From Methylovorus glucosotrophus (GTDB lineage: Bacteria > Pseudomonadota > Gammaproteobacteria > Burkholderiales > Methylophilaceae), in assembly GCF_009858335.1 (NCBI RefSeq), contig NZ_VMSE01000002.1:186001-250000 (forward strand): DNA of 64,000 nt, given 5' to 3'. The translations under genes were made by a program, and so were the position numbers. Under the pieces are notes generated by a model. It worked only from the letters and a program-made list of their open reading frames with translations. It was not told the DNA's origin and did no database searches. Position 1 is the stretch's first letter, and the number at the start of each line of letters is the position of its first letter. Positions 8,902 to 18,270 of this stretch are shown here, in pieces.

Positions 8902-10620
8902 TTAGGCAGGCTGTTGCGGGCCTAGCGTAAACCAGACTGCACCTTCGCGATTTTCCTTCAACGCCAGCGTTAATCCGCTGGCGTTTGCCTGTTTGGCCGC
9001 CTGATACAAGCCTATGCCCAGCCCTTTGCCGGAGCTTACCTGTTTTTTGAACAGGTTCTCGGCGATAGTCGCGGGCATTGCGCTGCCGGTATCTCTTACC
9101 GCCACCGTATAGTGATGATCCCCACTGAGGCTGACATAAATGGCCAGCTCTGGCTGACTGCTGCGCTTGGCCAGGGCATTCTGAATCAGATTGTCCGTGA
9201 CGCTATCCAGCACATCGCCATCCACTTCTGGGTTGGCGGAGATGGTGGTCTCGAAAATAATCCCAAGTTGAGGGTAATGCGCCTGAAAACTTTCCCACCA
9301 CTGCAAGATGGGCAGCGTGTTACGTGTTTCGCTGGCAGGTGATTGCAGCTTGGTCAACGTTTTTGCCATGCGTTCATTCAGCAGGGGTAATTGCTTGCGG
9401 ATCAAGGCAAGCAGTCGCTCCTGATCGCTTGCTGCGGTATGCTCGGCCGCGCTACACAAGGCGCCCATGGATTGGACCAGATTCTTGATGTCATGTGTCA
9501 GGCGGGCGCCGGTCTCATATACCGCCTGCATATAGGCATTCTGTGTCATGGTTTCTTCGCGGCGTTTGGCTTCGTAAAACTCAGCCACAATACGGGTCAG
9601 CAGTTTGACGTGTATCGTCAAGGCGGGTGTCAGCGGCCAGCGGCTATACAAGGTCAAATTCACATCATGAAACTGCAACTCATGCAGATGCATGCTGGGT
9701 TTCCCCAATTGCTGCTCGCTCTCACCGAGGCGCCATGTGGCGCCCTCAACCCACGGCAGCTGCGCAATGTCGGCAATGGCATGCGAAAGAAAGCTGGCTG
9801 GCGTGCGTTGCTGCTGGGCAAGCTCGGCGATACTCTGTATCCACTGTTCAAAAGGCAAGCCCACACTGAGCAGATAGCGCGAAAGTATCAGGCCAATCCC
9901 CGAGAAGCCTGCCCTGGGATTCCAGAACCAGCTCAAGGCCAGCAAGCCCGCCGCCAAGGCAAAAATCATCTTCAGCAATACTTCGGTGTAGCGTGCCTGT
10001 GTGGTCGTGGCGATGGCGAAGCATCCGAGCACCAGCGTGATGGTGATCATCAGCAGCATCAGCGTATAAAAAAAGTCCATGGCAAGCGCTTGCCGAGCAT
10101 CGCCATGCTCAGCTTTGGTAAACAGTACGCCGACGGGCAGCAAAAGCAGCCCGTATTCAACGAGCACCATCAAGGCATCCGTATCGATATTTCTGGCGAG
10201 CAAACGCGGCACGACATGCATGGTCAGCATGGCCAGCAAATAGGTCGCGGCCAGCAGAAAGCCTGGGCGGGCAGATGTTTTTGCCAGCGAAAAAATACGT
10301 CCGCCCAGCAAGGAAAATAACAGGCAAAGCCAGAAAGCCATGAGCCACCAGCTCATGAACATGGTCATTACAATCCCACCGCCCAGCAGGATCAGGGCGG
10401 TTCGCAGGGTGAGGGGCTCCCTGCCATGCAGCACGGGCTGCCAAAGCAGAAAGCAACCATAATGAAAAAGTGCCCAGGCTGTTTGTAGCTCACTCCCTAT
10501 GCCCCACACCAGCAACCCGTGCAATGAAAACAACATCAGCGCCAGCTGCCATTGCTGACGAGATGCCATGGCAAATCGCGAGGCTTGCATGGCAATCGAT
10601 GTGGGGCTGGTAGGTGTCAT
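8902..10620 (-). CDS. Membrane sensor histidine kinase, orphan
   Basis: A 572-residue two-component sensor. Residues about 25-235 form seven or eight hydrophobic segments with little periplasmic loop, which suggests sensing within the membrane. A poorly conserved linker (about 250-355) precedes the phosphoacceptor helix with LTHDIKNLVQ (H376). The ATPase domain shows DNLIQNAL (476-483), DTGSAMP (510-516) and GKGLGIGL (531-538). H-box and membrane layout recall PrsK-type kinases, but no GAF domain or exosortase genes are seen, so that name is not used. No response regulator is encoded in the window. It is divergent from a sigma-54-dependent prepilin gene, which makes a PilS-like role possible but unproven. 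Confidence 0.8.
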   Translation of the reverse strand: MTPTSPTSIAMQASRFAMASRQQWQLALMLFSLHGLLVWGIGSELQTAWALFHYGCFLLWQPVLHGREPLTLRTALILLGGGIVMTMFMSWWLMAFWLCLLFSLLGGRIFSLAKTSARPGFLLAATYLLAMLTMHVVPRLLARNIDTDALMVLVEYGLLLLPVGVLFTKAEHGDARQALAMDFFYTLMLLMITITLVLGCFAIATTTQARYTEVLLKMIFALAAGLLALSWFWNPRAGFSGIGLILSRYLLSVGLPFEQWIQSIAELAQQQRTPASFLSHAIADIAQLPWVEGATWRLGESEQQLGKPSMHLHELQFHDVNLTLYSRWPLTPALTIHVKLLTRIVAEFYEAKRREETMTQNAYMQAVYETGARLTHDIKNLVQSMGALCSAAEHTAASDQERLLALIRKQLPLLNERMAKTLTKLQSPASETRNTLPILQWWESFQAHYPQLGIIFETTISANPEVDGDVLDSVTDNLIQNALAKRSSQPELAIYVSLSGDHHYTVAVRDTGSAMPATIAENLFKKQVSSGKGLGIGLYQAAKQANASGLTLALKENREGAVWFTLGPQQPA

Positions 10621-10658
10621 TTTATTGTCAGAGATGATGATATTTTGACGCTGGGAAG

Positions 10659-10672
10659 ATGATTTTAATCAT
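10659..10672. promoter_or_regulatory. Palindrome in the kinase/prepilin intergenic region
   Basis: ATGATT-TT-AATCAT is a near-perfect dyad lying about 50 bp upstream of the sigma-54 -24 element. This is within the range used by enhancer-binding activators, and also close to the start of the divergent kinase gene. A role is inferred from position only. Confidence 0.3.
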
Positions 10673-10722
10673 ATAAGCCCATAATCGTAATCAATTTAAT
10701 TTCTGAACAAGAATTTCGCCTG

Positions 10723-10738
10723 TGGCACGCCAATTGCA
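10723..10738 (+). promoter_or_regulatory. Sigma-54 (RpoN) promoter of the prepilin gene
   Basis: TGGCAC (10723-10728), five bases, then TTGCA (10734-10738): an exact match to the -24/-12 consensus TGGCAC-N5-TTGCW. It is correctly oriented, with a predicted transcript start near 10750 and a leader of about 65 nt before the prepilin ATG. Pilin genes controlled by PilR and RpoN are well known, so the context fits. Confidence 0.85.
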
Positions 10739-10814
10739 ATGTAGAATGCAACAAAAATCAGTTATTTCTGATGTTGGCAGGTAAAAAAATAACAGGGGTC
10801 ATAAGGATAGCTTA

Positions 10815-11459
10815 ATGAACAAACAATCTGGTTTTACCTTGATTGAGCTGGCAATTGTGCTGGTGATCATCGGCTTGCTGCTTGGCGGCGTGCTGAAGGG
10901 GCAGGAGCTGATTAACAGTGCCAAGGTAAAGAACATGGCATCTGACTTTAGAAACATTCAGGTTCAGGTATATTCCTATCAGGATAAATTCAAGGCATTG
11001 CCAGGGGATGACAAAGCCGCCATTAATCATGTGGGTGCAACCAGCAATGGCGACGGCGATGGCGTGATTGAAGGAGTCTGGAACTCGACAACCCAGACGG
11101 ATGAAACCTACATTTTCTGGCAGCATTTAAGGCTGGCCGGACTGGCAACAGGCTCAACCACGCTGGGGGATGCGACTTACCAGCCGACCAACACCGAGGG
11201 TGGGGTGATTGGGGTGCAGTCCAATCCAAACAAGACGATTTCGGGGTTGAGCGGATCCTATGCCATATGCTCGACCGGCATTCTGGGCAAGTTCGTAAAA
11301 CAGTTGGATGCCACCATGGATGATGGCAATACCGCGACTGGAGCCATGATGGCTGCCGAAGCGGTGAGTGGGACTGCAGCTGCAACTGCGGTTGTGTCCG
11401 CCGGGAGTAGTCCATCCATTGTGGATTCGCAGAAATACGTGGTGTGCATGGCGTTTTAA
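10815..11459 (+). CDS. Type IV prepilin / pseudopilin-like protein
   Basis: A 214-residue secreted pilin-like subunit. The class III leader is MNKQSG, with cleavage before FTLIELAIVLVIIGLLLGG; Glu at position 5 of the mature chain and the hydrophobic helix are present. Beyond it come PGDD (63-66), an NGDGDG stretch (78-83) resembling a calcium-binding loop, and two cysteines (C152, C211) that could form a C-terminal disulfide loop. AAGGA (10803-10807) sits 7 bp before the ATG. No other pilus or secretion genes are nearby, so it is a stand-alone unit between a sigma-54 promoter and a terminator. It may be a minor pilin, a major pilin or a pseudopilin; sequence alone does not decide. Confidence 0.82.
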   Translation: MNKQSGFTLIELAIVLVIIGLLLGGVLKGQELINSAKVKNMASDFRNIQVQVYSYQDKFKALPGDDKAAINHVGATSNGDGDGVIEGVWNSTTQTDETYIFWQHLRLAGLATGSTTLGDATYQPTNTEGGVIGVQSNPNKTISGLSGSYAICSTGILGKFVKQLDATMDDGNTATGAMMAAEAVSGTAAATAVVSAGSSPSIVDSQKYVVCMAF

Positions 11460-11476
11460 GGCAGTTAAATTGTTGT

Positions 11477-11504
11477 AAAAAAGCCCGCTTAGGCGGGCTT
11501 TTTT
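11477..11504 (+). terminator. Intrinsic terminator after the prepilin gene
   Basis: Stem GCCCGC/GCGGGC (11483-11488 with 11493-11498), loop TTAG, flanked by an A-run and followed by six T. The flanking A-run allows function on both strands. Confidence 0.9.
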
Positions 11505-11570
11505 GTTTTTGTATTACGTGCGCAACACGAATTGATTTAAAATGGCAGGATTCCAAATTCCAAGACCGCT

Positions 11571-12377
11571 ATGGCCGACAACATCGTCGAAATCGACAAT
11601 CTATCCTTTGGTTACAAAGGGCGACTGCTGCATAAGGGCATTAATATGTCCTTTCCGCGTGGCAAGGTGATCGCCATCATGGGTGGCAGTGGAAGTGGCA
11701 AGACAACCTTGCTGCGCCTGATTGGCGGGCAGCTGGTGCCCACTCAAGGCGAAGTGCGTGTCGAGGGTCAGGTGGTCCACAAGCAGGATCGTCACGGCCT
11801 GTTTCAGCTGCGTCGCAAGATGGGCATGCTGTTTCAGTTCGGCGCCCTGTTTACCGATTTGTCGGTTTACGAAAATGTCGCTTTCCCCATTCGGGAGCAT
11901 GCTGACCTGCCTGAGTCCATCGTCCGTGATCTGGTGATGATGAAACTGAATGCCGTTGGTTTGCGCGGTGCTCGTAACTTGATGCCGACGGAGCTTTCCG
12001 GTGGTATGGCGCGCCGCGTGGCTTTGGCCCGAGCGATTGCGCTTGACCCGTCCATTATCATGTATGACGAGCCATTTACTGGTCTCGACCCGATTTCCAT
12101 GAGCGTCACCTGCAACCTCATTCGTAGTCTGAATGATGCCTTGGGGGCGACCTCCATACTGGTTACCCATGATGTGAAAGAAGCGTTTTCGATTGCCGAT
12201 TATGTCTACATCGTGGCCAATGGAGTGGTTGAGGCGGAAGGTGCTCCTGACGAGTTGCGGCAGTCGACGCTGCCGTTTGTACATCAATTTGTGCATGGTG
12301 AAGTTGATGGGCCAGTGCCCTTCCACTATTCCGCGCCTGATTACCGGCGCGATATGCTGAGAGGGCAGGATGCTTAA
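11571..12377 (+). CDS. mlaF: Mla phospholipid transport ATP-binding protein MlaF
   Basis: Cytoplasmic ATPase of the MlaFEDB complex, which moves phospholipids between the inner membrane and the periplasmic carrier MlaC to keep outer-membrane asymmetry. In 268 residues it has Walker A GGSGSGKTT (38-46), signature LSGGM (142-146), Walker B IIMYDEPF with D166/E167, and the switch His in VTHD. It opens the mlaFEDCB operon and overlaps mlaE by 8 bp. A TAAAAT at 11538-11543 may belong to its promoter, without a clear -35. Confidence 0.92.
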   Translation: MADNIVEIDNLSFGYKGRLLHKGINMSFPRGKVIAIMGGSGSGKTTLLRLIGGQLVPTQGEVRVEGQVVHKQDRHGLFQLRRKMGMLFQFGALFTDLSVYENVAFPIREHADLPESIVRDLVMMKLNAVGLRGARNLMPTELSGGMARRVALARAIALDPSIIMYDEPFTGLDPISMSVTCNLIRSLNDALGATSILVTHDVKEAFSIADYVYIVANGVVEAEGAPDELRQSTLPFVHQFVHGEVDGPVPFHYSAPDYRRDMLRGQDA

Positions 12378-13161
12378 TCGTTTGGCTGAAGTGTTGCGTG
12401 GCATGGGCCACCGCATTATTGATCGTGTCTGGCGTCTGGGTTCAGGCGCGCGATTCTTTCTGTACACGCTGATTTATTCTGGCGAGAGTTTCAGGCGTAT
12501 CCATCTGACCATCCGGGAAATTTACTTTACCGGCGTCATGTCCTTGCTGATCATTCTGGTGTCGGCATTCTTTGTCGGCATGGTGCTGGCGTTGCAGGGT
12601 TATAACACCTTGCAGAAATATGGCTCGTCAGAAGCGATTGGCGTGCTGGTGGCGCTTTCCCTGGTGCGCGAGCTGGGTCCTGTGGTCACGGCACTGTTAT
12701 TTGCTGGTCGAGCCGGTACGGCCATTACCGCTGAAATCGGCCTGATGAAAACGACCGAGCAGTTGTCGGCGATGGAAATGATGGCGGTCAGCCCGATTGC
12801 CCGTGTAGTGGCTCCTCGCTTCTGGGCCGGTGTGGTTTCCATGCCTTTGCTGGCAGCTCTGTTCTCTATGGTAGGGGTATTGGGCGGTTATCTGGTGGCG
12901 GTTCCGGTCATCGGCGTGGATAACGGCGCTTTCTGGTCGCAAATGCAGGCCAGCGTTGATTTTCAGGCTGATATTGTGAATGGTGTCATCAAGAGTGTGG
13001 TGTTTGGCGTTGCTTGCACCATGATTGCCCTGTTTGAGGGGTTTGATGCTCCGCCTACTGCCGAGGGCGTAAGCCGGGCAACAACACGTACGGTGGTGAA
13101 TTCGTCCCTGGCTGTGCTTGGCCTGGACTTCATCCTGACTTCTTTCATGATTGTGACTTGA
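12370..13161 (+). CDS. mlaE: Mla phospholipid transport permease MlaE
   Basis: Inner-membrane permease of the Mla system, MlaE/YrbE family (DUF140). The 263-residue protein has five or six hydrophobic segments and the family stretch LVRELGPVVTALLFAGRAGTAITAEIG (about 99-125), including the GP and the ExG-containing coupling region. The start overlaps the end of mlaF, which suggests translational coupling. Confidence 0.92.
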   Translation: MLNRLAEVLRGMGHRIIDRVWRLGSGARFFLYTLIYSGESFRRIHLTIREIYFTGVMSLLIILVSAFFVGMVLALQGYNTLQKYGSSEAIGVLVALSLVRELGPVVTALLFAGRAGTAITAEIGLMKTTEQLSAMEMMAVSPIARVVAPRFWAGVVSMPLLAALFSMVGVLGGYLVAVPVIGVDNGAFWSQMQASVDFQADIVNGVIKSVVFGVACTMIALFEGFDAPPTAEGVSRATTRTVVNSSLAVLGLDFILTSFMIVT

Positions 13162-13238
13162 TTCGCTGATTGCGGGTGAGTAAGCCCTTGTGTAGGGCGC
13201 GAAATAAAATGCGTGATAACGCAAAGACTGGAGATTGA

Positions 13239-13718
13239 ATGGAACGCACAACAATGGATTTATGGGTCGGCATTTTTGCCGTCGCTGGCGCTGCCGCCTT
13301 GTTTGGACTGGCGCTGAAAGTGGGCAATCTGACTTCCAGTAGCATCGGCGAAACTTACACGGTAACTGCTGCTTTTGAAAATATTGGCGGTTTGAAGCCA
13401 CGTGCCCCGGTAAAAAGCGCGGGTGTGGTGATCGGCCGTGTCGACAATATTCAGTTCGATAGTAAAACCTTTGAAGCAAATGTGACTCTGAAGTTGGATA
13501 AGCGTTATCCATTCCCCAAAGACACGTTTGCCAATATTTATACGGCTGGCCTGCTGGGCGAGCAATATGTGGGTCTGGAAGCCGGTGGCGATGACCAGTC
13601 ATTGAAAGATGGGGACAAGATTTCCCATACCCAGGATGCAGTTGTCCTGGAAAAAATGATCAGTCAGTTCTTGTATAACAAAGCCTCCGAAAGTGGCGAT
13701 AGTAAAAAGGCGGAATAA
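13239..13718 (+). CDS. mlaD: Mla lipid-binding MCE protein MlaD
   Basis: Periplasmic hexameric ring component that passes lipid between MlaE and MlaC. The 159-residue protein has one N-terminal membrane anchor (about residues 7-27) and one MCE domain (about 38-115) containing ENIGGLKPRAPVKSAGVVIG. TGGAG stands 6 bp before the ATG. A 77-bp gap with a small GCCC/GGGC hairpin separates it from mlaE; mlaC follows after 2 bp. Confidence 0.92.
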   Translation: MERTTMDLWVGIFAVAGAAALFGLALKVGNLTSSSIGETYTVTAAFENIGGLKPRAPVKSAGVVIGRVDNIQFDSKTFEANVTLKLDKRYPFPKDTFANIYTAGLLGEQYVGLEAGGDDQSLKDGDKISHTQDAVVLEKMISQFLYNKASESGDSKKAE

Positions 13719-13720
13719 AC

Positions 13721-14329
13721 ATGAAGTCTGTAATGAAATTCGTAGCAAGTATTGCCCTGATGGGCGCAATGCAGTTGGCTGTGGCCGATGTCGCCCCTGA
13801 CGTGCTGGTGAAGTCGACTGCTGATGAAGTGCTGGCCATCGTCAAGAAAGACAAGGATATTCAGGCCGGCGATCAGAAGAAGATTTTTGCCTTGGCAGAA
13901 GAAAAGATTTTGCCCAATTTCGATTTTGATCGTGTGTCACGCATGGTGCTGGGCAAAAACTGGAGCCGCGCCAGCAAAGAGCAGCAGGATGCCTTCCAGA
14001 AGGAATTCCGCAGCCTGATGCTCCGTACCTATGCCACGGCGCTGGGTAAGTATCGTAACCAGACCATCAACTACAAGCCATTGCGCGCCGAGCCTTCCGA
14101 TAAGGAAGTGACCGTCAAGACGGAAATCGTGCAGCCAGGTGGTCAGCCTATCGCTGTCGATTACAGCCTGGAAAAAACCGGCGAAGCCTGGAAGGTCTAC
14201 GATATCGTCATTGAAGGCGTGAGCCTGGTGACCAACTATCGTGGTCAGTTCAGCAATGAAATCCGCCAGTCCGGCATGGATGGCCTGATTCAAAAGCTGG
14301 CCGACAAGAACGCTGGTTCTGCCAAATAA
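13721..14329 (+). CDS. mlaC: Periplasmic phospholipid-binding protein MlaC
   Basis: Soluble carrier that shuttles phospholipid between MlaD and the outer-membrane MlaA complex (Tgt2/MlaC family). The 202-residue precursor has a Sec signal peptide ending near residue 23 (QLAVA). Family features are NFDFDRVSRMVLGKNW and the FQKEFRSLMLRTYATAL helix. mlaA itself is not in this window. Confidence 0.9.
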   Translation: MKSVMKFVASIALMGAMQLAVADVAPDVLVKSTADEVLAIVKKDKDIQAGDQKKIFALAEEKILPNFDFDRVSRMVLGKNWSRASKEQQDAFQKEFRSLMLRTYATALGKYRNQTINYKPLRAEPSDKEVTVKTEIVQPGGQPIAVDYSLEKTGEAWKVYDIVIEGVSLVTNYRGQFSNEIRQSGMDGLIQKLADKNAGSAK

Positions 14330-14340
14330 CGGCAAGCAGA

Positions 14341-14634
14341 ATGACGCAAATTATTTCTGAAGGGCAGCGCTGGCAGGTGCAGGGCGATATGACGATGCCA
14401 CAGGTGAATAAGCTGCTGGCACAAAGTCAGGCCTTGCCTATGGCCGATCGTCTTGAAGTTGATCTTTCCGCCGTGTCTGATGTGGATACGGCGACGATCA
14501 GCGTGCTGTTTGAATGGCTGCGCCGTGCGCAGGATCAGAAGTGTGAATTGAAGTTCATCCATTTTCCCAAGAACCTGACCAGTCTGGCGACGCTCTATGG
14601 CGTGCTGGATCTGATCCCTCACGTCGCCGCTTAG
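14341..14634 (+). CDS. mlaB: STAS-domain protein MlaB
   Basis: A 97-residue cytoplasmic STAS protein that binds MlaF and stabilises the transporter. It has the domain strand LEVDLSAVSDVDTATISVLF, where the Thr/Ser after Asp occupies the STAS switch position, and LYGVLDLIP near the end. It lies 11 bp after mlaC, completing the order mlaF-E-D-C-B. Confidence 0.85.
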   Translation: MTQIISEGQRWQVQGDMTMPQVNKLLAQSQALPMADRLEVDLSAVSDVDTATISVLFEWLRRAQDQKCELKFIHFPKNLTSLATLYGVLDLIPHVAA

Positions 14635-14656
14635 GCATTCGGGCTTTGCCCGTTTC

Positions 14657-15568
14657 ATGACCATGACCCCCGCAATCAAGATTGAGCAGGTAACCAAGGA
14701 TTTCGGTGCCTTAAAGGCACTGAAGGGGATTGATCTGTCGATTGAGCAGGGGGAGTTCTTTGCCTTGCTCGGCCCCAATGGGGCAGGCAAGTCCACCTTG
14801 ATCAACTTGCTGGCTGGCCTGCTGCGTCCAAGTAGCGGTAAATTGTCAGTGATGGGGCATGACGTAGTATCCCAATATGCGCAGGCCAGGCAGTTACTGG
14901 GCGTTGTCCCGCAAGAACTGGTGTTTGATCCATTTTTCAATGTGCGCGAAATGTTGCGCTTTCAGGCGGGGTATTTTGGTCGTGGGCCAGAAAATGACGC
15001 CTGGGTGGATGAAGTGATTGAGTCCCTGGGACTGACCGACAAGGCCCACGTCAATATGCGTCGCCTGTCTGGTGGCATGAAACGTCGGGCATTGATTGCA
15101 CAGGCGCTGGCCCACAAGCCTCCCGTTATCGTGCTGGATGAACCAACCGCGGGCGTTGACGTGGAATTGCGCCAGACCATGTGGGCGTTCATCCAGCGCC
15201 TCAATCGCGAAGGTCATACCATCATTCTCACCACGCATTATCTGGAAGAGGCTGAAGTGCTCTGTTCGCGCGTTGCCATGATGAAGTCGGGCCAGATTGT
15301 GGCGCTGGACACCACGGCGAATCTGCTCAAGCAGATTCCTGGCAAGCAGCTGCGCGTCACCATGGCGCCTGGCAGTGTGCTGCCTGTTGGCATCGCTGCG
15401 CTGGTGCGTCATCGTGATGGCGATGTCTACACTTTTACATTGAATGATGTCGCCCAAGTGGCGGACGTATTGGCGGAGCTTCGCCAGTCGCAATTGACGT
15501 TTACGGATATGCAGCTGCTGGAAGCTGATCTCGAGGATGTATTTGTCGATATGGTGGGGCGCGCATGA
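14657..15568 (+). CDS. ABC transporter ATP-binding protein, YadG/NatA type
   Basis: A 303-residue ATPase with Walker A GPNGAGKST (39-47), signature LSGG (137-140), Walker B VIVLDEPTAGVD with D161/E162, and the switch His in TTHYLEEAE. It resembles E. coli YadG, paired with an ABC-2 permease whose gene overlaps by 4 bp (ATGA). The substrate is unknown. Position between mlaB and ibaG suggests an envelope role, perhaps lipid or polysaccharide export, but this is context only. Confidence 0.85.
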   Translation: MTMTPAIKIEQVTKDFGALKALKGIDLSIEQGEFFALLGPNGAGKSTLINLLAGLLRPSSGKLSVMGHDVVSQYAQARQLLGVVPQELVFDPFFNVREMLRFQAGYFGRGPENDAWVDEVIESLGLTDKAHVNMRRLSGGMKRRALIAQALAHKPPVIVLDEPTAGVDVELRQTMWAFIQRLNREGHTIILTTHYLEEAEVLCSRVAMMKSGQIVALDTTANLLKQIPGKQLRVTMAPGSVLPVGIAALVRHRDGDVYTFTLNDVAQVADVLAELRQSQLTFTDMQLLEADLEDVFVDMVGRA

Positions 15569-16344
15569 GCAGTCTCATCTCAGCACGCATGCGCGGTCCC
15601 TGGACGTTGTTCAAAAAGGAGCTGCTACGCTTCTGGCGCGTCAGTTTTCAGACCGTCGCAGCCCCGGTCATGACTGCGCTGCTGTATTTGCTGATTTTTT
15701 CCCATGTGCTGGACAAGCATGTGCAGGTGTACGACGGCGTGGGTTACACCGCCTTCCTGATCCCGGGCCTGATCATGATGTCGGTATTGCAGAATGCCTT
15801 CGCCAATAGCTCATCCAGCCTTATCCAGTCCAAGGTGATGGGCAGTATTATTTTTGTGATGCTGACTCCGCTGTCTTACCTGGAGTTTTTCCTGGCATTC
15901 CTGGCGGCGTCCATCATTCGTGGCTTGGTGGTGGGGCTATGTATTTATCTGGTAGCGATCATTTTCATTGATCTGCCGATTGCGCATCCGGGGTTCATTC
16001 TGGCATTCGCGTTTCTGGGTAGTGCATTGCTGGGCGCGTTTGGCATTATCGCCGGCATATGGGCGGACAAGTTTGATCAGATGGCGGCATTCCAGAATTT
16101 TATTATCATGCCTCTGTCATTCCTTTCTGGCGTGTTTTACTCGATCCATTCCTTACCGCCGGTATGGCAGACGGTTTCCCATTTCAACCCGTTTTTCTAC
16201 ATGATAGATGGCTTCCGGTATGGGTTTTTTGGGCAAGGCGACATTTCTCCTGCCGTCAGTTTGCTGGTGGTCGGGGTCAGTTTCTTGCTGCTGTCATGGC
16301 TTGCGCTCAGAATGTTGAAATCCGGATACAAGCTCAGGGGCTAA
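15565..16344 (+). CDS. ABC-2 type permease, YadH type
   Basis: A 259-residue permease with six hydrophobic segments, partner of the preceding ATPase. It contains the ABC-2 signature region in FIIMPLSFLSGVFYSIHSLPPVWQ near residues 178-201. It begins within the stop of the ATPase gene (translational coupling) and ends 1 bp before ibaG. Substrate unknown; drug, lipid or glycan export are all possible. Confidence 0.85.
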   Translation: MSSLISARMRGPWTLFKKELLRFWRVSFQTVAAPVMTALLYLLIFSHVLDKHVQVYDGVGYTAFLIPGLIMMSVLQNAFANSSSSLIQSKVMGSIIFVMLTPLSYLEFFLAFLAASIIRGLVVGLCIYLVAIIFIDLPIAHPGFILAFAFLGSALLGAFGIIAGIWADKFDQMAAFQNFIIMPLSFLSGVFYSIHSLPPVWQTVSHFNPFFYMIDGFRYGFFGQGDISPAVSLLVVGVSFLLLSWLALRMLKSGYKLRG

Positions 16345-16345
16345 A

Positions 16346-16594
16346 ATGTTAAGCGCAGATGATGTAAAAACCTATATAACGCAAGGTCTGGCGTGTGATT
16401 ACGTGCAAGTGCTGGGTAATGATGGCCAGCATTTTGAGGCGGTGATCGTGAGCGCTGCCTTTACAGGAAAGAATATGGTGCAGCAGCACCAGTTGGTTTA
16501 TCAGGCTTTGGGCGATCGCATGCGCCAGGAAATTCATGCCTTATCGATGCGCACCTTCACGCCCGAAACCTGGGCGCAACGTGCTTCGACTTAA
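16346..16594 (+). CDS. ibaG: BolA family protein, IbaG type
   Basis: An 82-residue BolA-like protein with the GNDGQHFEAVIVSAAF and HQLVYQAL stretches of the family. BolA proteins pair with monothiol glutaredoxins to hold [2Fe-2S] clusters, and the glutaredoxin gene follows after 18 bp, which supports that role. IbaG also commonly lies between mla and murA genes in proteobacteria, as here. No BolA DNA-binding function can be judged from sequence. Confidence 0.85.
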   Translation: MLSADDVKTYITQGLACDYVQVLGNDGQHFEAVIVSAAFTGKNMVQQHQLVYQALGDRMRQEIHALSMRTFTPETWAQRAST

Positions 16595-16612
16595 GCTCTT
16601 AAGGAGTTTGAA

Positions 16613-16933
16613 ATGGATAGTACTCAAGAATTGATCAAGAATCAGGTCACGGCAAACCCAGTGGTGCTTTATATGAAGGGCACGCCTAAGTTTCCGCAAT
16701 GCGGTTTCTCCGGTCTTGCCGTGCAGATTTTGCAGGCGAGCGGGGTCAAGGATTTCGTGGCGGTGGATGTGCTGGCTGATCCTGCTATTCGTGATGGCAT
16801 CAAGGTTTATGCTAACTGGCCAACTATTCCCCAGCTCTATATCAAGGGCGAGTTCGTGGGTGGCGCTGATATCATGCGCGATCTGTTTCAACAGGGCGAG
16901 CTGCAAAAAATGCTGGAATCCGCTACTGCCTGA
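16613..16933 (+). CDS. grxD: Monothiol glutaredoxin Grx4 (GrxD)
   Basis: A 106-residue CGFS glutaredoxin that carries or transfers [2Fe-2S] clusters. The active-site motif is CGFS at residues 30-33, preceded by KGTPKFPQ; WPTIPQLYIKGEFVGG carries the cis-Pro and glutathione-binding residues. AAGGAG lies 7 bp upstream of the ATG. Direct adjacency to a BolA-type gene fits the known Grx4-BolA heterodimer. Confidence 0.93.
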   Translation: MDSTQELIKNQVTANPVVLYMKGTPKFPQCGFSGLAVQILQASGVKDFVAVDVLADPAIRDGIKVYANWPTIPQLYIKGEFVGGADIMRDLFQQGELQKMLESATA

Positions 16934-16966
16934 ATCTTCGGGCAGTCGCTAGACAATAAACGTTAG

Positions 16967-18226
<1,260 letters not shown>

Positions 18227-18270
18227 TGCGCTTTGCCATTGAATGACCGTATTAACAGAGAACTGAATTC

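Noticed and set aside
9391..10320. 309-codon plus-strand frame across the histidine kinase
   Set aside because: The minus-strand kinase has clear motifs throughout this stretch; the plus frame is Gln/His-rich and matches no family.
8902..10620. Naming the histidine kinase PrsK or PilS
   Set aside because: No exosortase or PEP-CTERM genes and no PilR nearby, and the membrane layout has more segments than PilS; the evidence supports only a generic kinase.
14657..16344. The ABC ATPase/permease pair as a second Mla (MCE-type) transporter
   Set aside because: The permease is ABC-2 type, not MlaE type, and there is no second MCE protein.
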